Shown here in pieces: positions 1 through 9,152 of a stretch of DNA of 64,000 nt. How positions within the stretch are numbered: position 1 is the first letter of the stretch; each line of letters opens with the position of its first letter. This DNA comes from Haloechinothrix aidingensis (GTDB lineage: Bacteria > Actinomycetota > Actinomycetes > Mycobacteriales > Pseudonocardiaceae), in contig NZ_JACCKD010000001.1 in NCBI RefSeq assembly GCF_013450155.1, positions 496,001 to 560,000 of the forward strand, given 5' to 3'. The notes beneath the pieces were generated by a model that worked only from the letters and a program-made list of their open reading frames with translations, ran no database searches and had not been told where the DNA came from. The translations under genes and the position numbers were made by a program.

Positions 1-451
1 GCAGCGAGCCGAGCCTGCCGCGGATGCCGGCCGGAGCGATCTCGGCGATGTAGGCCGGCGCGATCACCGAGGCCGCACCCACGGCGAGGCCACCGACCAC
101 GCGCCACGCGGTCAGGCTCCAGATGTCCAGCGCCGCGGCGGAGCCGATCGCGCTGACACTGAACAGCAGGCTGGCCATCAGCATCACGCGGATCCGCCCG
201 TAGCGGTTGGCGAGCGGCCCGGCGAACCACGCGCCGGCCGCGCAACCGAGCAGTGCCGAGGCGACCGAGAAACCCAGCAGCAGGGAGCCGGGGCCGAAGG
301 TCGTCTCGATGGCACCGACCGCACCGTTAATGACAGCGGTGTCGAAACCGAAGAGGAAGCCTCCGAGTGCGGCGACCCCGGCCACGAGGGCTGTGTGGAG
401 GGTTCTCGGCCCGGAAGGGTGGCGTCCCTTCGCGGTGGCGTCCGTGCTCAT
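1..451 (-). CDS. MFS sugar porter, N-terminal part (runs off left edge)
   Basis: Proton-coupled monosaccharide import across the cytoplasmic membrane is the family role. The ATG is at 451 and about 150 codons lie inside the window; the C-terminal two thirds is missing. Visible are TM1 with GGFLFGFDTAVINGA (about residues 30-44), the NRYGRIRV loop between TM2 and TM3, and the signature PAYIAEIAPAGIRGRL at the window edge, all typical of the XylE/GlcP/GLUT-like group. It diverges from the ROK regulator at 681, so that protein probably controls it. The sugar cannot be named from this fragment; the family call is firm. Confidence 0.9.
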   Translation of the reverse strand, partial: MSTDATAKGRHPSGPRTLHTALVAGVAALGGFLFGFDTAVINGAVGAIETTFGPGSLLLGFSVASALLGCAAGAWFAGPLANRYGRIRVMLMASLLFSVSAIGSAAALDIWSLTAWRVVGGLAVGAASVIAPAYIAEIAPAGIRGRLGSL

Positions 452-642
452 GCCGCACACCTCCGGCCGGGTTCTCGCTCTCCGTTGACCACGTCGGCGA
501 CCTCCTTGGCTCCCGTGTTCCAGCGTGCCGTTCCGGTGCGGGCACCCCCGGGGTGAGCGCGTGTCCCGCACATTCCGAGCCGTTAACCTAGAAGGGTCAT
601 TTGATCGTGTCAATATCTAATTCCTCGGAGAGGTTCCGGATA

Positions 643-665
643 ATTAGTACACAATCAGTATTAAT
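643..665. promoter_or_regulatory. Inverted repeat, candidate ROK operator
   Basis: ATTAGTAC and GTATTAAT form 8-bp arms (one mismatch) around a 7-bp spacer, in an AT-rich patch ending 15 bp before the ATG of the ROK gene and inside the divergent gap to the sugar porter. Position and symmetry suggest an autoregulatory operator; binding is inferred. Confidence 0.4.
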
Positions 666-680
666 TGATAGGCTGGGATC

Positions 681-1853
681 ATGCGAACCCGGCACGGCAG
701 CTCCCTGGAGGACCTGCGTCGCTTCAACCGCGGCACGATCCTCGACGCGCTCGCGACCTCGGGTGCGCTGAGCCGCGCGGACCTGGCGCGGGTGACGGGC
801 GTGTCCCGGGCCACGGTCTCCAGCCTGGTGCACGACATGCTCACCGACGGGCTCGTGGTCGAGGAACGTGGCAAGGGGACGCCGCACAAGGGGGGAAGCG
901 GCAGGCCGCCGATCCTGCTGCGGCTGGCGACGCCTCCCGGTGTCGTCGTCGGGGTCGATCTCGGGCACCGGCACATCCGTGTCGCGGTGGCCGAGCGCAC
1001 GTCGGTGATCCGGGCCGAACGCACCATCGCCTTCGACGTGGACCACGATGCCGCCGGGGCCCTGGACGCCGCCGCCCGGCTCACCGAGCAGGCGCTCGCG
1101 GAGGCGGGCCAGGACCTCGGGGGTGTGGCCGGGGTCGGGATGGGCGTACCCGGTCCGGTCGACTGGCGTTCCGGCAGGATCACGTCGGCGGTGCTGCCCA
1201 GCTGGCGGGGCCTGTCGCCCGGCGCCGAGCTGGAGCGCCGCCTCGGCCATCCCGTCTCGGTGGACAACGACGCCTACGCGGGCGCGCTCGGCGAGCTGAG
1301 CTACGGGGCCGCGCGGGGGTTCGATGACGTGATCTACGTGAAGGCGGCCGGGGGTGTGGGTGCCGGGCTGGTACTCGGTGGCAGGCTGCACAGGGGAACA
1401 TCGGGTATCGCCGGTGAGGTCGGTCATGTGCAGGTGCACGCGGACGGCCCTGTGTGCCGTTGCGGGAGCCGCGGATGCCTGGAGACCCAGGTCTCGGCAC
1501 CGAAGCTGATCCAGCTGCTGCAACCGGCGCACGAGGAGGAGCTGACCGTGGCGCGCATGCTGGAGCTGGGGCGGCAGGGTGACGCGGGGGCCAACCGCGT
1601 GCTCGACGACGCGGGGCGCACCATCGGCCGCGTCCTCGCGGACCTGTGCAACAGCCTCAACCCCGCGGCCGTGGTCGTCGGCGGCGACATCGGGCCCTCG
1701 CCCGCGCTGGTCAGCGGGATCCGCGACTCGGTCGACCGCTACGCCCAGCCGGATGCCGCCGCCGCGCTCCGGGTCACCGCGGGGGAGCTGGGTGACCGCG
1801 CCGAGGTCATGGGTGCGCTCGCGCTGGCCTTGAACGTCAGCGCCGCCGCGTGA
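681..1853 (+). CDS. ROK-family transcriptional repressor (XylR/NagC type)
   Basis: This is a sugar-responsive DNA-binding regulator of 390 residues, the usual length for regulatory ROK proteins. An N-terminal winged helix covers about residues 13-55 (RADLARVTGVSRATVSSLV), followed by the actin-like fold with VGVDLGHRHIRVAV near residue 92 and the zinc motif CRCGSRGCLE at about 259-268. It is transcribed away from a sugar porter, a common regulator-transporter pairing. The start at 681 lies 15 bp after a dyad that it may bind. A sugar kinase role is less likely because of the long N-terminal HTH extension. Confidence 0.93.
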   Translation: MRTRHGSSLEDLRRFNRGTILDALATSGALSRADLARVTGVSRATVSSLVHDMLTDGLVVEERGKGTPHKGGSGRPPILLRLATPPGVVVGVDLGHRHIRVAVAERTSVIRAERTIAFDVDHDAAGALDAAARLTEQALAEAGQDLGGVAGVGMGVPGPVDWRSGRITSAVLPSWRGLSPGAELERRLGHPVSVDNDAYAGALGELSYGAARGFDDVIYVKAAGGVGAGLVLGGRLHRGTSGIAGEVGHVQVHADGPVCRCGSRGCLETQVSAPKLIQLLQPAHEEELTVARMLELGRQGDAGANRVLDDAGRTIGRVLADLCNSLNPAAVVVGGDIGPSPALVSGIRDSVDRYAQPDAAAALRVTAGELGDRAEVMGALALALNVSAAA

Positions 1854-1914
1854 GTCGCACCGGGCATGTCCTCCCCGGCGGAGGGCGCGTCGCAGGCGCG
1901 GCTAGCGTGTGGCC

Positions 1915-2475
1915 ATGACCCGGCCGACTCGCGAGGACCTGGAAGCCGCCCGCGACAAGACCATTCCCGACGTGATCGCTGCCGATCTCGATGTGCTCTT
2001 CTGCGGGATCAACCCCGGGCTGTATTCGGGAGCGACCGGGTTCCACTTCGCGAGGCCGGGCAACCGGTTCTGGCCCGCGTTGCACCAGGCGGGTTTCACG
2101 CCACGACAGCTCCGTCCAGCTGAGCAGGACGAGCTGCTCAGCCATGGCGTCGGCATCACCAACCTCGTCGCACGCACGACCGCGCTGGCCGATGAGCTCC
2201 GCGAGGACGAGCTCCGCGACGGAGCCGAGCGCCTCGCGCGGCTGGCGGGGCAGTACCGCCCGCTGGCAGTCGCCGTCGTCGGGATCAGTGCGTATCGCGT
2301 GGCCTTCGCGCGGCCGAAGGCACGGGTCGGCAGGCAACCACACGACCTCGACGGCGCGGCGCTGTGGGCGCTGCCGAACCCGAGCGGTCTCAACGCGCAC
2401 TACCAGCTGCCCGCTCTCGCCGCGGAGTTCCGCGCGATCAGGCAGGCCGGTGCCACCGGGGAACGGTCCCGGTGA
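1915..2475 (+). CDS. mug: G/U mismatch-specific uracil DNA glycosylase (Mug/TDG)
   Basis: Base-excision repair enzyme that removes uracil or thymine opposite guanine. The N-terminal motif FCGINPGLYSGATGFHF (from about residue 30) and the C-terminal loop LPNPSGLNAHYQ (from about residue 152) are the two active-site motifs of the family. ATG 1915 is preferred; an in-frame GTG lies two codons upstream at 1909. The stop abuts the stop of the convergent deaminase with no gap between the genes. Confidence 0.93.
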   Translation: MTRPTREDLEAARDKTIPDVIAADLDVLFCGINPGLYSGATGFHFARPGNRFWPALHQAGFTPRQLRPAEQDELLSHGVGITNLVARTTALADELREDELRDGAERLARLAGQYRPLAVAVVGISAYRVAFARPKARVGRQPHDLDGAALWALPNPSGLNAHYQLPALAAEFRAIRQAGATGERSR

Positions 2476-2925
2476 TCAGCCATCGCCCGCCCCGACGTCC
2501 TCGTCCCAGACACCGGGGAACCGCTCGATGAACTCCCGCATCAGGCCGGCGCACTCGGCGTCGTCGAGTACGCGCACGTCGACGCCGTTGCGGGCGAGCA
2601 GGTCCTCTGTGGCCTCGAACGTCCGGTGCTCACCGATGACCACGCGGGGAATCCGGTACAGCAGCACCGCTCCGGCACACAGGTGACACGGCGACAGCGT
2701 GGTGTACAGGGTGGACCGCCGGTACACCGGCGGGGGAAGGCGACCGGCGTTCTCCAGGCAGTCGGTCTCGCCGTGCCGGATCACGCTGCCCCACTGCACG
2801 CGCCGGTTGCGCCCCACACCGAGCACGGAACCGTCCGCGACGAGGGCAGCGCCCACCGGGACCCCGCCCTCCGACAGGCCGGTGCGCGCCTGCTCGATCG
2901 CCAGGTTCATGAACTCCTCGTGCAT
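2476..2925 (-). CDS. Cytosine/nucleoside deaminase, Fcy1-like
   Basis: Zinc-dependent deaminase of 149 residues. Zinc and proton-shuttle residues are in HGETDCLENAGR (His51, Glu53) and SPCHLCAGA (Cys80, Cys83). The LENAGR context resembles yeast-type cytosine deaminase more than TadA, pointing to pyrimidine salvage; the substrate is inferred. The ATG at 2925 is used; an in-frame GTG at 2931 has a better-spaced AGGAGG and may be the true start. It lies 47 bp downstream of the Gfo/Idh gene on the same strand. Confidence 0.85.
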   Translation of the reverse strand: MHEEFMNLAIEQARTGLSEGGVPVGAALVADGSVLGVGRNRRVQWGSVIRHGETDCLENAGRLPPPVYRRSTLYTTLSPCHLCAGAVLLYRIPRVVIGEHRTFEATEDLLARNGVDVRVLDDAECAGLMREFIERFPGVWDEDVGAGDG

Positions 2926-2972
2926 CTCCACACCACGACCTCCTGACCGCTCGGTTCCGCGCATCGGACCGG

Positions 2973-3845
2973 TTACCGGTGCGCGCGCCGGCCCGCCGCG
3001 GCCAGGATGCGCTGCAGGTGCAGGCCGCGCCGGACATCGCAGGGGTGCTCGTGCTTGCCAGCGAGCACGTGCTCGACGAACTCGCCGAGCAGTGCCGCGT
3101 ACGCAGCCGCGGGATTCTCGGGCTTGCCCGAGACGGTGCGGTAACCGTGCCGGCCGTAGGCCGCGCATTCCAGCACCGTCGGCCGCATCGGCAGGGACAG
3201 CGACAGGGTCGCCGTGCTGGTGGCTCCGCAGGCGTGGGCGAGAAGCAGGTTCCACAGGTCGGGTTCGGTGTGCTCGGCGGCGAGCACCGAGGTAATCTCG
3301 CCGATGCCGGCGTCCAGCAGGTCGAGCGCGTGCGGTCCGATATCCGCGAGCGCGCCCCCCTCATGCCGCCACGGGGAGCCGTGCCCGCTCAGCAACGCGC
3401 CGGACAGCCAGCGCAGGCTCGCGCCTGCCCAGCCGTCGTGCGCGGCGAGCGAGTCCAGCCAGTCCCTGGTGCGCGACCAGTAGCGCAGCGTCAGCACCAT
3501 GACGGTCGTGACCCCGGCCGCGGCGTCTGCCAGCCGCTCGGCCGCGCCGACATCGCCTGCCAGCGGCTTCTCCAGGATGAGGTGCTTGCCAGCGCGGGCG
3601 GCGCGGAGGGCCAGCTCCGCTTGCACGGAAGGGGGGACGGCGAAGGCGACCGCGTCGCACCGCGCGAGTAGCTCGTCGACGGAGTCGCAGACCCGCGCGC
3701 CGGTGCCGGCCGCGAGCGCGGACGCCGCGTCCGGCCTGCGCGACCAGACCGCGGCCAGCGAGGTCCCCGGGTGCCGGGCCAGCCCGGGGGCGTGCACCGC
3801 GCTCGCCCACGGTCCCGCTCCGATCAGCCCGACACGGACAGCCAT
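2973..3845 (-). CDS. Gfo/Idh/MocA-family NAD(P)-dependent oxidoreductase
   Basis: Soluble dehydrogenase of 290 residues, substrate unknown but usually a sugar or cyclitol. A Rossmann nucleotide-binding motif GLIGAGPWA opens the protein and the family EKP motif (ILEKPLAG, residues 92-94) provides the catalytic lysine. ATG 3845 was chosen because the domain starts immediately there. It may be co-transcribed with the downstream deaminase. Confidence 0.88.
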   Translation of the reverse strand: MAVRVGLIGAGPWASAVHAPGLARHPGTSLAAVWSRRPDAASALAAGTGARVCDSVDELLARCDAVAFAVPPSVQAELALRAARAGKHLILEKPLAGDVGAAERLADAAAGVTTVMVLTLRYWSRTRDWLDSLAAHDGWAGASLRWLSGALLSGHGSPWRHEGGALADIGPHALDLLDAGIGEITSVLAAEHTEPDLWNLLLAHACGATSTATLSLSLPMRPTVLECAAYGRHGYRTVSGKPENPAAAYAALLGEFVEHVLAGKHEHPCDVRRGLHLQRILAAAGRRAHR

Positions 3846-3885
3846 ACCCCCATCCTGCCGCACCCCGTGCGGCGAGCGTGGAGGA

Positions 3886-3934
3886 GCCGAAGGTGGCACC
3901 CGGCTCCCTCTATGGAACGGAGGTCACCTTCGGC
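3886..3934. terminator. Hairpin downstream of the 3-hydroxyacyl-CoA dehydrogenase
   Basis: GCCGAAGGTG (3886-3895) and CACCTTCGGC (3925-3934) are perfect 10-bp arms around a 29-bp loop, between the end of the gene stopping at 3956 and the start at 3845. No U-tract is present, as is common in actinobacteria. A terminator role is inferred. Confidence 0.5.
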
Positions 3935-3955
3935 GCCCGCCTGCGCCGGGGTGGG

Positions 3956-4816
3956 TCAGCTGTATTCGTAGAAGCCGCGGCCGGACTTCTTACCGAGCAG
4001 GCCCGCGTCGACCATGCGAAGCAGCAGCGGCGGCGCCGAGTACAGCGGCTCCTTGAACTCGTCGTACATCGACTCGGTGATCGACTTGATCGTGTCCAGC
4101 CCGACGAGGTCGGCCAGCCGCAACGGACCCATCGGGTGCGCGGTGCCCAGCTCCATGCCGTGATCGATGTCCTCCGCGGAGGCGAAGCCCGACTCGAACA
4201 TCCGGATCGCCGACAGCAGGTACGGCACGAGCAGGGCGTTGACGATGAACCCTGCCCTGTCCTTCGAGCGGATCACGGTCTTGTTCAGCGTGTCGGCGAC
4301 GTAGCTGCGGGTGCGCTCGACCACCTTCTCGTCGGTGAGCAAGGACGGCACTAGCTCGACGAGCGGCAGCACGGGAACCGGGTTGAAGAAGTGCACCCCG
4401 ACCACGTGCTCGGCGCGGTTGGTCGCCATGCCGAGTTTCATGATCGGGATGGACGACGTGTTCGAGGCAAGGATGGCGTCGGGCTTGTCCACGACGGCGT
4501 CCAGCTGACCGAACAGGTCGACCTTGGCGGCCTCCTGCTCCACGATGGCCTCGACCACGAAGTCGGACTCGGCCAGCGCGCGCAGCTCCGTGGTGTAGCT
4601 CAGCCGGTCCTGCGCCTGACGTGCATCGTCCTCGCTGAGCTTGCCGCTGCGTACGGCACGCTGTAGGGACTTGTCGATGCGTGCCCGGCCTGCCTCCAGC
4701 GCCGACTCGTCCGTCTCCCGGACCGTGACGTGGCGACCGGCCCGTGCGTTGACCTCCGCGATCCCCGAGCCCATGAGCCCGGCACCCACGACGCCCACTC
4801 GTTCAATCTCGGACAC
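3956..4816 (-). CDS. 3-hydroxybutyryl-CoA dehydrogenase
   Basis: NAD(P)-dependent oxidation/reduction of 3-hydroxyacyl-CoA, cytosolic; 286 residues, normal for the monofunctional HbdA/FadB2 type. It has the Rossmann motif VGAGLMGSGIAE (residues 9-20), the catalytic region GVHFFNPVPVLPLVELV with His near residue 141, and the C-terminal domain ending in GKKSGRGFYEYS. The GTG start at 4816 has an AAGGAG six bases upstream. A paralogue lies at 40729. Confidence 0.94.
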   Translation of the reverse strand: MSEIERVGVVGAGLMGSGIAEVNARAGRHVTVRETDESALEAGRARIDKSLQRAVRSGKLSEDDARQAQDRLSYTTELRALAESDFVVEAIVEQEAAKVDLFGQLDAVVDKPDAILASNTSSIPIMKLGMATNRAEHVVGVHFFNPVPVLPLVELVPSLLTDEKVVERTRSYVADTLNKTVIRSKDRAGFIVNALLVPYLLSAIRMFESGFASAEDIDHGMELGTAHPMGPLRLADLVGLDTIKSITESMYDEFKEPLYSAPPLLLRMVDAGLLGKKSGRGFYEYS

Positions 4817-4948
4817 AGCTCACTCCTTCACAGCTTGCCCTGCCTGCTTCGCGCACAACGAATACCCGAAAGGGTGCGACCCGCGTACACACCACGAGCG
4901 CGAGAGTACGCCCCGGTCATCGGGACGACTCCCGCGCTCGTGACGCGT

Positions 4949-5155
4949 TCAGCTACGGTGCCCGTCCTCACCCTCGTACGGGTCGTACGAGTCGTAAGGG
5001 TCGTACGGGTCGTGGTACTGATCTTCGTTGTGGCCTTGGCCAGGCGACTTACCCGCCAACTCGCGCTCAAGGGCGTTTAAGTCTGTGGGGGGAGTGCGGT
5101 ACTTGAGCTCCCGGGCCACTTTCGCCTGCTTGGCCTTAGCTCGGCCGCGCCCCAT
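4949..5155 (-). CDS. DUF3073 family small protein
   Basis: A 68-residue protein opening MGRGRAKAKQAKVARELKY, the conserved actinobacterial DUF3073 signature (Rv0810c-like). The N-terminal half is basic. The C-terminus is an acidic low-complexity tract of DPY/DSY repeats encoded by near-repeated DNA at about 4974-5013. Function unknown. It carries one TTA leucine codon, rare in such genomes. It marks the left end of a conserved block that continues with ygfZ. Confidence 0.88.
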   Translation of the reverse strand: MGRGRAKAKQAKVARELKYRTPPTDLNALERELAGKSPGQGHNEDQYHDPYDPYDSYDPYEGEDGHRS

Positions 5156-5435
5156 GGCTCGACCCCCTCACACAGGGGCGGGGCGGCCGCGGGAAACGGC
5201 GGCCCCGCATCTCGTCTCGACAACTCTTTCCTGGCTCCTACCGTACCGTGTCCCCGCGGACGGACGCGACGCGGTTGGGGCATGAATCCGAATCGGGCGT
5301 TGCCCAGCGGTGTGGTGACCTGGATCAGTCCCGGAGTGTGATGCCGGACACGCGTGCGGGTGCCGGTTACCCGCCGAACCGGGGAACGGCCCGCCCGGCA
5401 GTCCCTCCGGCCACGGAACGTGCCACGATTGGAAC

Positions 5436-6332
5436 GTGCTCCGTCCGTACTCCGCGTACTTGCGGGTCTACGAACCACTGTCCGCGTTCAACGGGCAGGT
5501 CGACACCGCGACCATCGCCGAATCCGCACTCGACTCCGGTGAAGCGGAGCGTTACGAGCAGGCCATGTGGTTGCGTTCGCAGGCAGCCGCCACACCGACG
5601 CTGCTGCCTGCCGAGCTCACCGACGGGCGCCCGGAACCGGGCACGGCCACCGACATGCTGGTGTGCGAGCCGGAGGACGTTCCGGGTGGAGCCGACGCGG
5701 GTGTGGGACCCGGACCGTTGGTGTGCCCGCTCGAGCTGCGCGCCCGCTCGGCTGCGGCCCTTGTGAGCTTCCTCGGCGAGGCGCATCCTGCGCTGCGCTC
5801 GGTGATCGTGAGCGGGGCCGACGGGTCCGTGGAGTCGGTCCGCGCGCGGGCGAACGCGGTGCTGTCCGAGCGGGAGAGCTCGGCGATGCACGTGCTTTCG
5901 GTGAACTGGTCCGTCCCGCTGCCCTGGTTCACGCTGATCGACCCCGCCCAGCGCAAGCTCGTGCTGGGCTCGGGGGCGCACGACCCGGAGCGGGAGCTGT
6001 CCTGGCGAACGGCCATGGCGGACGCGCGCAGGAGGGTTGCCGAGGCCAGGGAGCTGGCCGAGCGCACCCTTGGCGACGAGGGGCCGACCCAGGTGCTGAT
6101 CGACACCGAGCGGTGGTTGACGGCGTTCCACCCCCACTCGGCCGTCGAGCTGGACTACGGCGGGCTCGTGCAGCTGATCGACGACGCCACGCTGGAGTCG
6201 GACACCTCGGCGGACGACGTGCACGCGATCGTGGCCGCGTTGCGTTCGGGGGATATCGAGCAGCTCACCGACCTGTTCCAGGAGCTGCGGGAGTACTGGG
6301 GCGCACTCGCCGCGCGGGAGCGCTACAACTGA
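5436..6332 (+). CDS. Conserved actinobacterial protein of unknown function
   Basis: 298 residues from a GTG start, no signal peptide or membrane segment. I recognise it only as a conserved actinobacterial family (DUF8083-like). The N-terminus (RPYSAYLRVYEPLSAF) and a charged helical C-terminus ending in LFQELREYWGALAARE are features of the family. Its last 10 bp overlap the convergent RsiG-like gene. No function is proposed. Confidence 0.7.
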   Translation: MLRPYSAYLRVYEPLSAFNGQVDTATIAESALDSGEAERYEQAMWLRSQAAATPTLLPAELTDGRPEPGTATDMLVCEPEDVPGGADAGVGPGPLVCPLELRARSAAALVSFLGEAHPALRSVIVSGADGSVESVRARANAVLSERESSAMHVLSVNWSVPLPWFTLIDPAQRKLVLGSGAHDPERELSWRTAMADARRRVAEARELAERTLGDEGPTQVLIDTERWLTAFHPHSAVELDYGGLVQLIDDATLESDTSADDVHAIVAALRSGDIEQLTDLFQELREYWGALAARERYN

Positions 6333-6886
6333 TCACCGCGTTCGGTGGCCAGTAGCTCGTCGACGGAGGCGTGGCCCGCGGCATAGCGGCTGGTGATCTC
6401 GGCGTTGAGCCGGTCGACAACGGCCTGGACCTGCTGCCTCCGCCCGGAGACAGAGGCTTCCTCGGTCAGGTAGGCATCCAGCCCCTCGGCGAGGGCGTCA
6501 TCCGACAGCGACTCGACGTCGGTCAGTCCGGCATCGGCGATGAGCGACTCCACCTGCCGCCTGCACTCACCGGTCCTGGTCGGCTCCATCGGTTGGTGCC
6601 GGCCGGGCCGCGCCGGGGTGTGGATCGCGTTCTTGGCCAGGATGGCCGTGAGCTGGTCGACCACGCTGTGCTGCCCGCCACTGGCGCGCCGGGTCTGCTC
6701 GGCGCGCACGATATCGATGCGCGCGTGCAGCATCCGCCGCAGGAAGGACAGGTCGGTCTCCTCTTGCGCCGCCTCGTCGCGCCGATCGCGCAGCTCGGTC
6801 AGCGGCATCTGGTCGATGCCGCTGGTGTAGTCCTCGCCGAGGACGCGGTCGATGCGCCGACGGCCGCCGGGCCGAACTTCGATCAC
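6323..6886 (-). CDS. rsiG: RsiG-like c-di-GMP-binding anti-sigma factor
   Basis: In Streptomyces, RsiG bound to c-di-GMP sequesters the sporulation sigma factor WhiG through two helical hairpins carrying the motif E-x3-S-x2-R-x3-Q-x3-D. The second copy here is exact (EASVSGRRQQVQAVVD). The first (ETDLSFLRRMLHARID) keeps E, S, R and D but has His for Gln. GTG 6886 has AGGA seven bases upstream and is preferred to a TTG at 6922. The homology call rests on the spaced motif and helical character. WhiG is not in the window. Confidence 0.75.
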   Translation of the reverse strand: MIEVRPGGRRRIDRVLGEDYTSGIDQMPLTELRDRRDEAAQEETDLSFLRRMLHARIDIVRAEQTRRASGGQHSVVDQLTAILAKNAIHTPARPGRHQPMEPTRTGECRRQVESLIADAGLTDVESLSDDALAEGLDAYLTEEASVSGRRQQVQAVVDRLNAEITSRYAAGHASVDELLATERGDQL

Positions 6887-6967
6887 GTGGTTATCCTGCT
6901 CCCGCGGGGTGCATGTTGCCAAGCGACTTCGGTAGGTATCACGCGGATGGCGGTGTGATTGCCGTGC

Positions 6968-8089
6968 TCACCCCTTCAGCTTGGACACGGCCTCCCGCCC
7001 CGGCGCGGGGCCTTCGCCGGGAACCGAGTCCGGGTCGATCGAGGCCTGTACCGGGTTCTCCTCGCTGCCGACCAGCAGCTCGGCGTCGGAGCGTACGGAA
7101 CGTTTCACCAGGCCGAGCGCGACAGGTCCGAGCTCGTAGTGCTGGACCACGGTGCCGAGCCTGCCGACGGTGCGTTCACCCGACCGGATCGGGTCGCCGG
7201 TCTCCGGCGTGATCTCGGGGGAACCGTCCAGATGGAGTAGCAGCAAGTTGCGGGGCGGCCTGCCCACGTTGAAGACCTTGGCGACGGTTTCCTGCCCGCG
7301 GTAGCAGCCCTTCGCGACGTGCGCGGCCGAACCGATCCAGTTCACCTCGTGCGGGATGGCGCGCTCGTCGGTGTCCACACCGTGGCGTGGCCGCACCGAC
7401 TCGACTCGCAGGGCATCGAAGGCCCACGAGCCCGCCGGGCGTGCCCCGGCGTCCGTGCAGCGCCGCCACAACGCGGTCAGCTCGGACCTCGGTACGAGCA
7501 GGTCCACCCGCCCGGAATGGGGCCACGGCATCCTGCGCGCGATCACGTCGCCCGCACCCGCCACCGCGTACGGCTCGGCACCGAGCTCGATGCCGAGCGC
7601 GGACAGCACCGAACCCGCCTCAGGGCCGAGCAGGCTGAGCACGGCTCGCTCCCCGGTGGCGTCGCGGACGGTGACATCGGACCAGAAGCGCATCGCGTCC
7701 AGGTACTGCAGCAGCGGCTGCTGGCCTCCCTTGGGCAGTGCGCTGGTCGCCAGGTTGCCCTGCTCGGTGTCCATCCAGACGACGCCGTCGTGGTGCGCGA
7801 GCACCAGGTGGGCCTCGATGTGTCCCTGGCTGTCCAGCACGAGTGCCTCGGTACCGGCACCGTCCGCCAGCTCGGTCACGTGCTGGGAGATCACCAGGTG
7901 CAGCCAGGACAGGCGTTCGCTGCCCTCGACGGCGTAGACCGCGCGGTGCGAGCGGTCGACGATCGCGACCGACCGGGCCGCCACCCGCTGCTCGGTGAAC
8001 GGGTCACCGAAGTGCCAGGGCACCCCTTCCTCGGGGTGGCCCTCCGGAGCGGGAATCGCGTCGTGTGTCTCGAGGATCGGGGAGGTCAA
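6968..8089 (-). CDS. ygfZ: YgfZ/GcvT-like folate-binding protein
   Basis: Tetrahydrofolate-dependent factor for assembly or repair of iron-sulfur enzymes. The family fingerprint KGCYRGQETVAKVFNVGRPPR lies near residue 258-278; the rest is the GcvT-like fold, 373 residues. The TTG start at 8089 is supported by AGGAG six bases upstream. It is divergent from pabC, the same arrangement as Rv0811c/Rv0812. Confidence 0.92.
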   Translation of the reverse strand: MTSPILETHDAIPAPEGHPEEGVPWHFGDPFTEQRVAARSVAIVDRSHRAVYAVEGSERLSWLHLVISQHVTELADGAGTEALVLDSQGHIEAHLVLAHHDGVVWMDTEQGNLATSALPKGGQQPLLQYLDAMRFWSDVTVRDATGERAVLSLLGPEAGSVLSALGIELGAEPYAVAGAGDVIARRMPWPHSGRVDLLVPRSELTALWRRCTDAGARPAGSWAFDALRVESVRPRHGVDTDERAIPHEVNWIGSAAHVAKGCYRGQETVAKVFNVGRPPRNLLLLHLDGSPEITPETGDPIRSGERTVGRLGTVVQHYELGPVALGLVKRSVRSDAELLVGSEENPVQASIDPDSVPGEGPAPGREAVSKLKG

Positions 8090-8296
8090 CCGTGTCTCCT
8101 AGCTGGTGGGGCGCGTGCCGGCCCGCGACCGCCGGCTGGTGGACAACCCTATGGTGTAGCCTGCCCTGGTTGTTCACCACCGTGGGTCGCCGGGACGTGC
8201 TGGTCGGGTGCCGCAGGCGGGCCCGCGGCCGCGGGTGCGAGCGGTCCGGTCTCCGCCGACCGGGCCGAGTAGCGCGACGGGACTACCCTGTCCATT

Positions 8297-9148
8297 ATGC
8301 GCGTACTCATCCACCTCGACGGATCCGTGGCCGACCCGGACACCCCGCAGGTCCGCGTGGACGACCTCGGCCTGCTCCGCGGCGACGGGGTCTTCGAGAC
8401 GGTCCTGGTCTCCGGCGGGCACGCCCGCGAGCTCGACAAGCACCTGGACCGGCTGGAGCGTTCGGCGGGCATGCTCGACATGGACACGCCGGACCGGCAG
8501 GCCTGGCAGCGAGCCGTGGCGGCGGCGATCGAGCGCTGGCCGGAAGGGTCCGAGATGGCGCTCAAGCTCGTCTACACCAGGGGGCTCGACTCCGACCCCG
8601 GCGCGGACCCTACAGCGTTCGCGCTGGGCATCGAGGTCAGCGAGGGACTGTTGCGGGCGCGTGCGGAGGGCATAGCGGTGGTCACCCTCGAGCGCGGGAT
8701 CGACACCGAGCTCGCCGAGCGCGCACCGTGGCTGCTGCTCGGCGCCAAGTCGCTGTCCTACGGGATCAACATGGCCGCGATGCGCGAGGCCGAACGGCGC
8801 GGGGCGGAGGACGTGATCTTCACCGCGGGCGACGGCACCGTGCTGGAAGGGCCGATCGCGAACGTCGTCGTGGCCGACGCCGGCACGCTGTACACGCCAC
8901 CGCCGAGCATCGGCATCCTGCCGGGAACCACGCAGGCAGGGTTGTTCCGCGCGGCCGAGCGGGCAGGCTGGAGCACGAAGATCGAGCCGTTGCGCCTCGA
9001 GGACCTGCGTGACGCCGACGGGGTCTTCCTGACCTCGTCCATCCGCAAGGTCACCCGGATACACACGCTGGACGGCGAGCAGCTACCGGACTCCCGCGCG
9101 CTGCACGCCGAGCTCGCCGCAGCCTACGAGTCCGAGTACCCCGGCTAG
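8297..9148 (+). CDS. pabC: 4-amino-4-deoxychorismate lyase (class IV aminotransferase)
   Basis: PLP enzyme that releases p-aminobenzoate and pyruvate from aminodeoxychorismate in folate synthesis; 283 residues. The catalytic lysine is Lys151 in LLGAKSLSYGINMAAMREA, and the cofactor-phosphate region is SIGILPGTTQ with LTSSIRKVTRI at the C-terminus. It sits next to folate-dependent ygfZ and in Rv0812-like context, which favours lyase over branched-chain or D-amino-acid aminotransferase activity. Confidence 0.85.
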   Translation: MRVLIHLDGSVADPDTPQVRVDDLGLLRGDGVFETVLVSGGHARELDKHLDRLERSAGMLDMDTPDRQAWQRAVAAAIERWPEGSEMALKLVYTRGLDSDPGADPTAFALGIEVSEGLLRARAEGIAVVTLERGIDTELAERAPWLLLGAKSLSYGINMAAMREAERRGAEDVIFTAGDGTVLEGPIANVVVADAGTLYTPPPSIGILPGTTQAGLFRAAERAGWSTKIEPLRLEDLRDADGVFLTSSIRKVTRIHTLDGEQLPDSRALHAELAAAYESEYPG

Positions 9149-9152
9149 GGGG

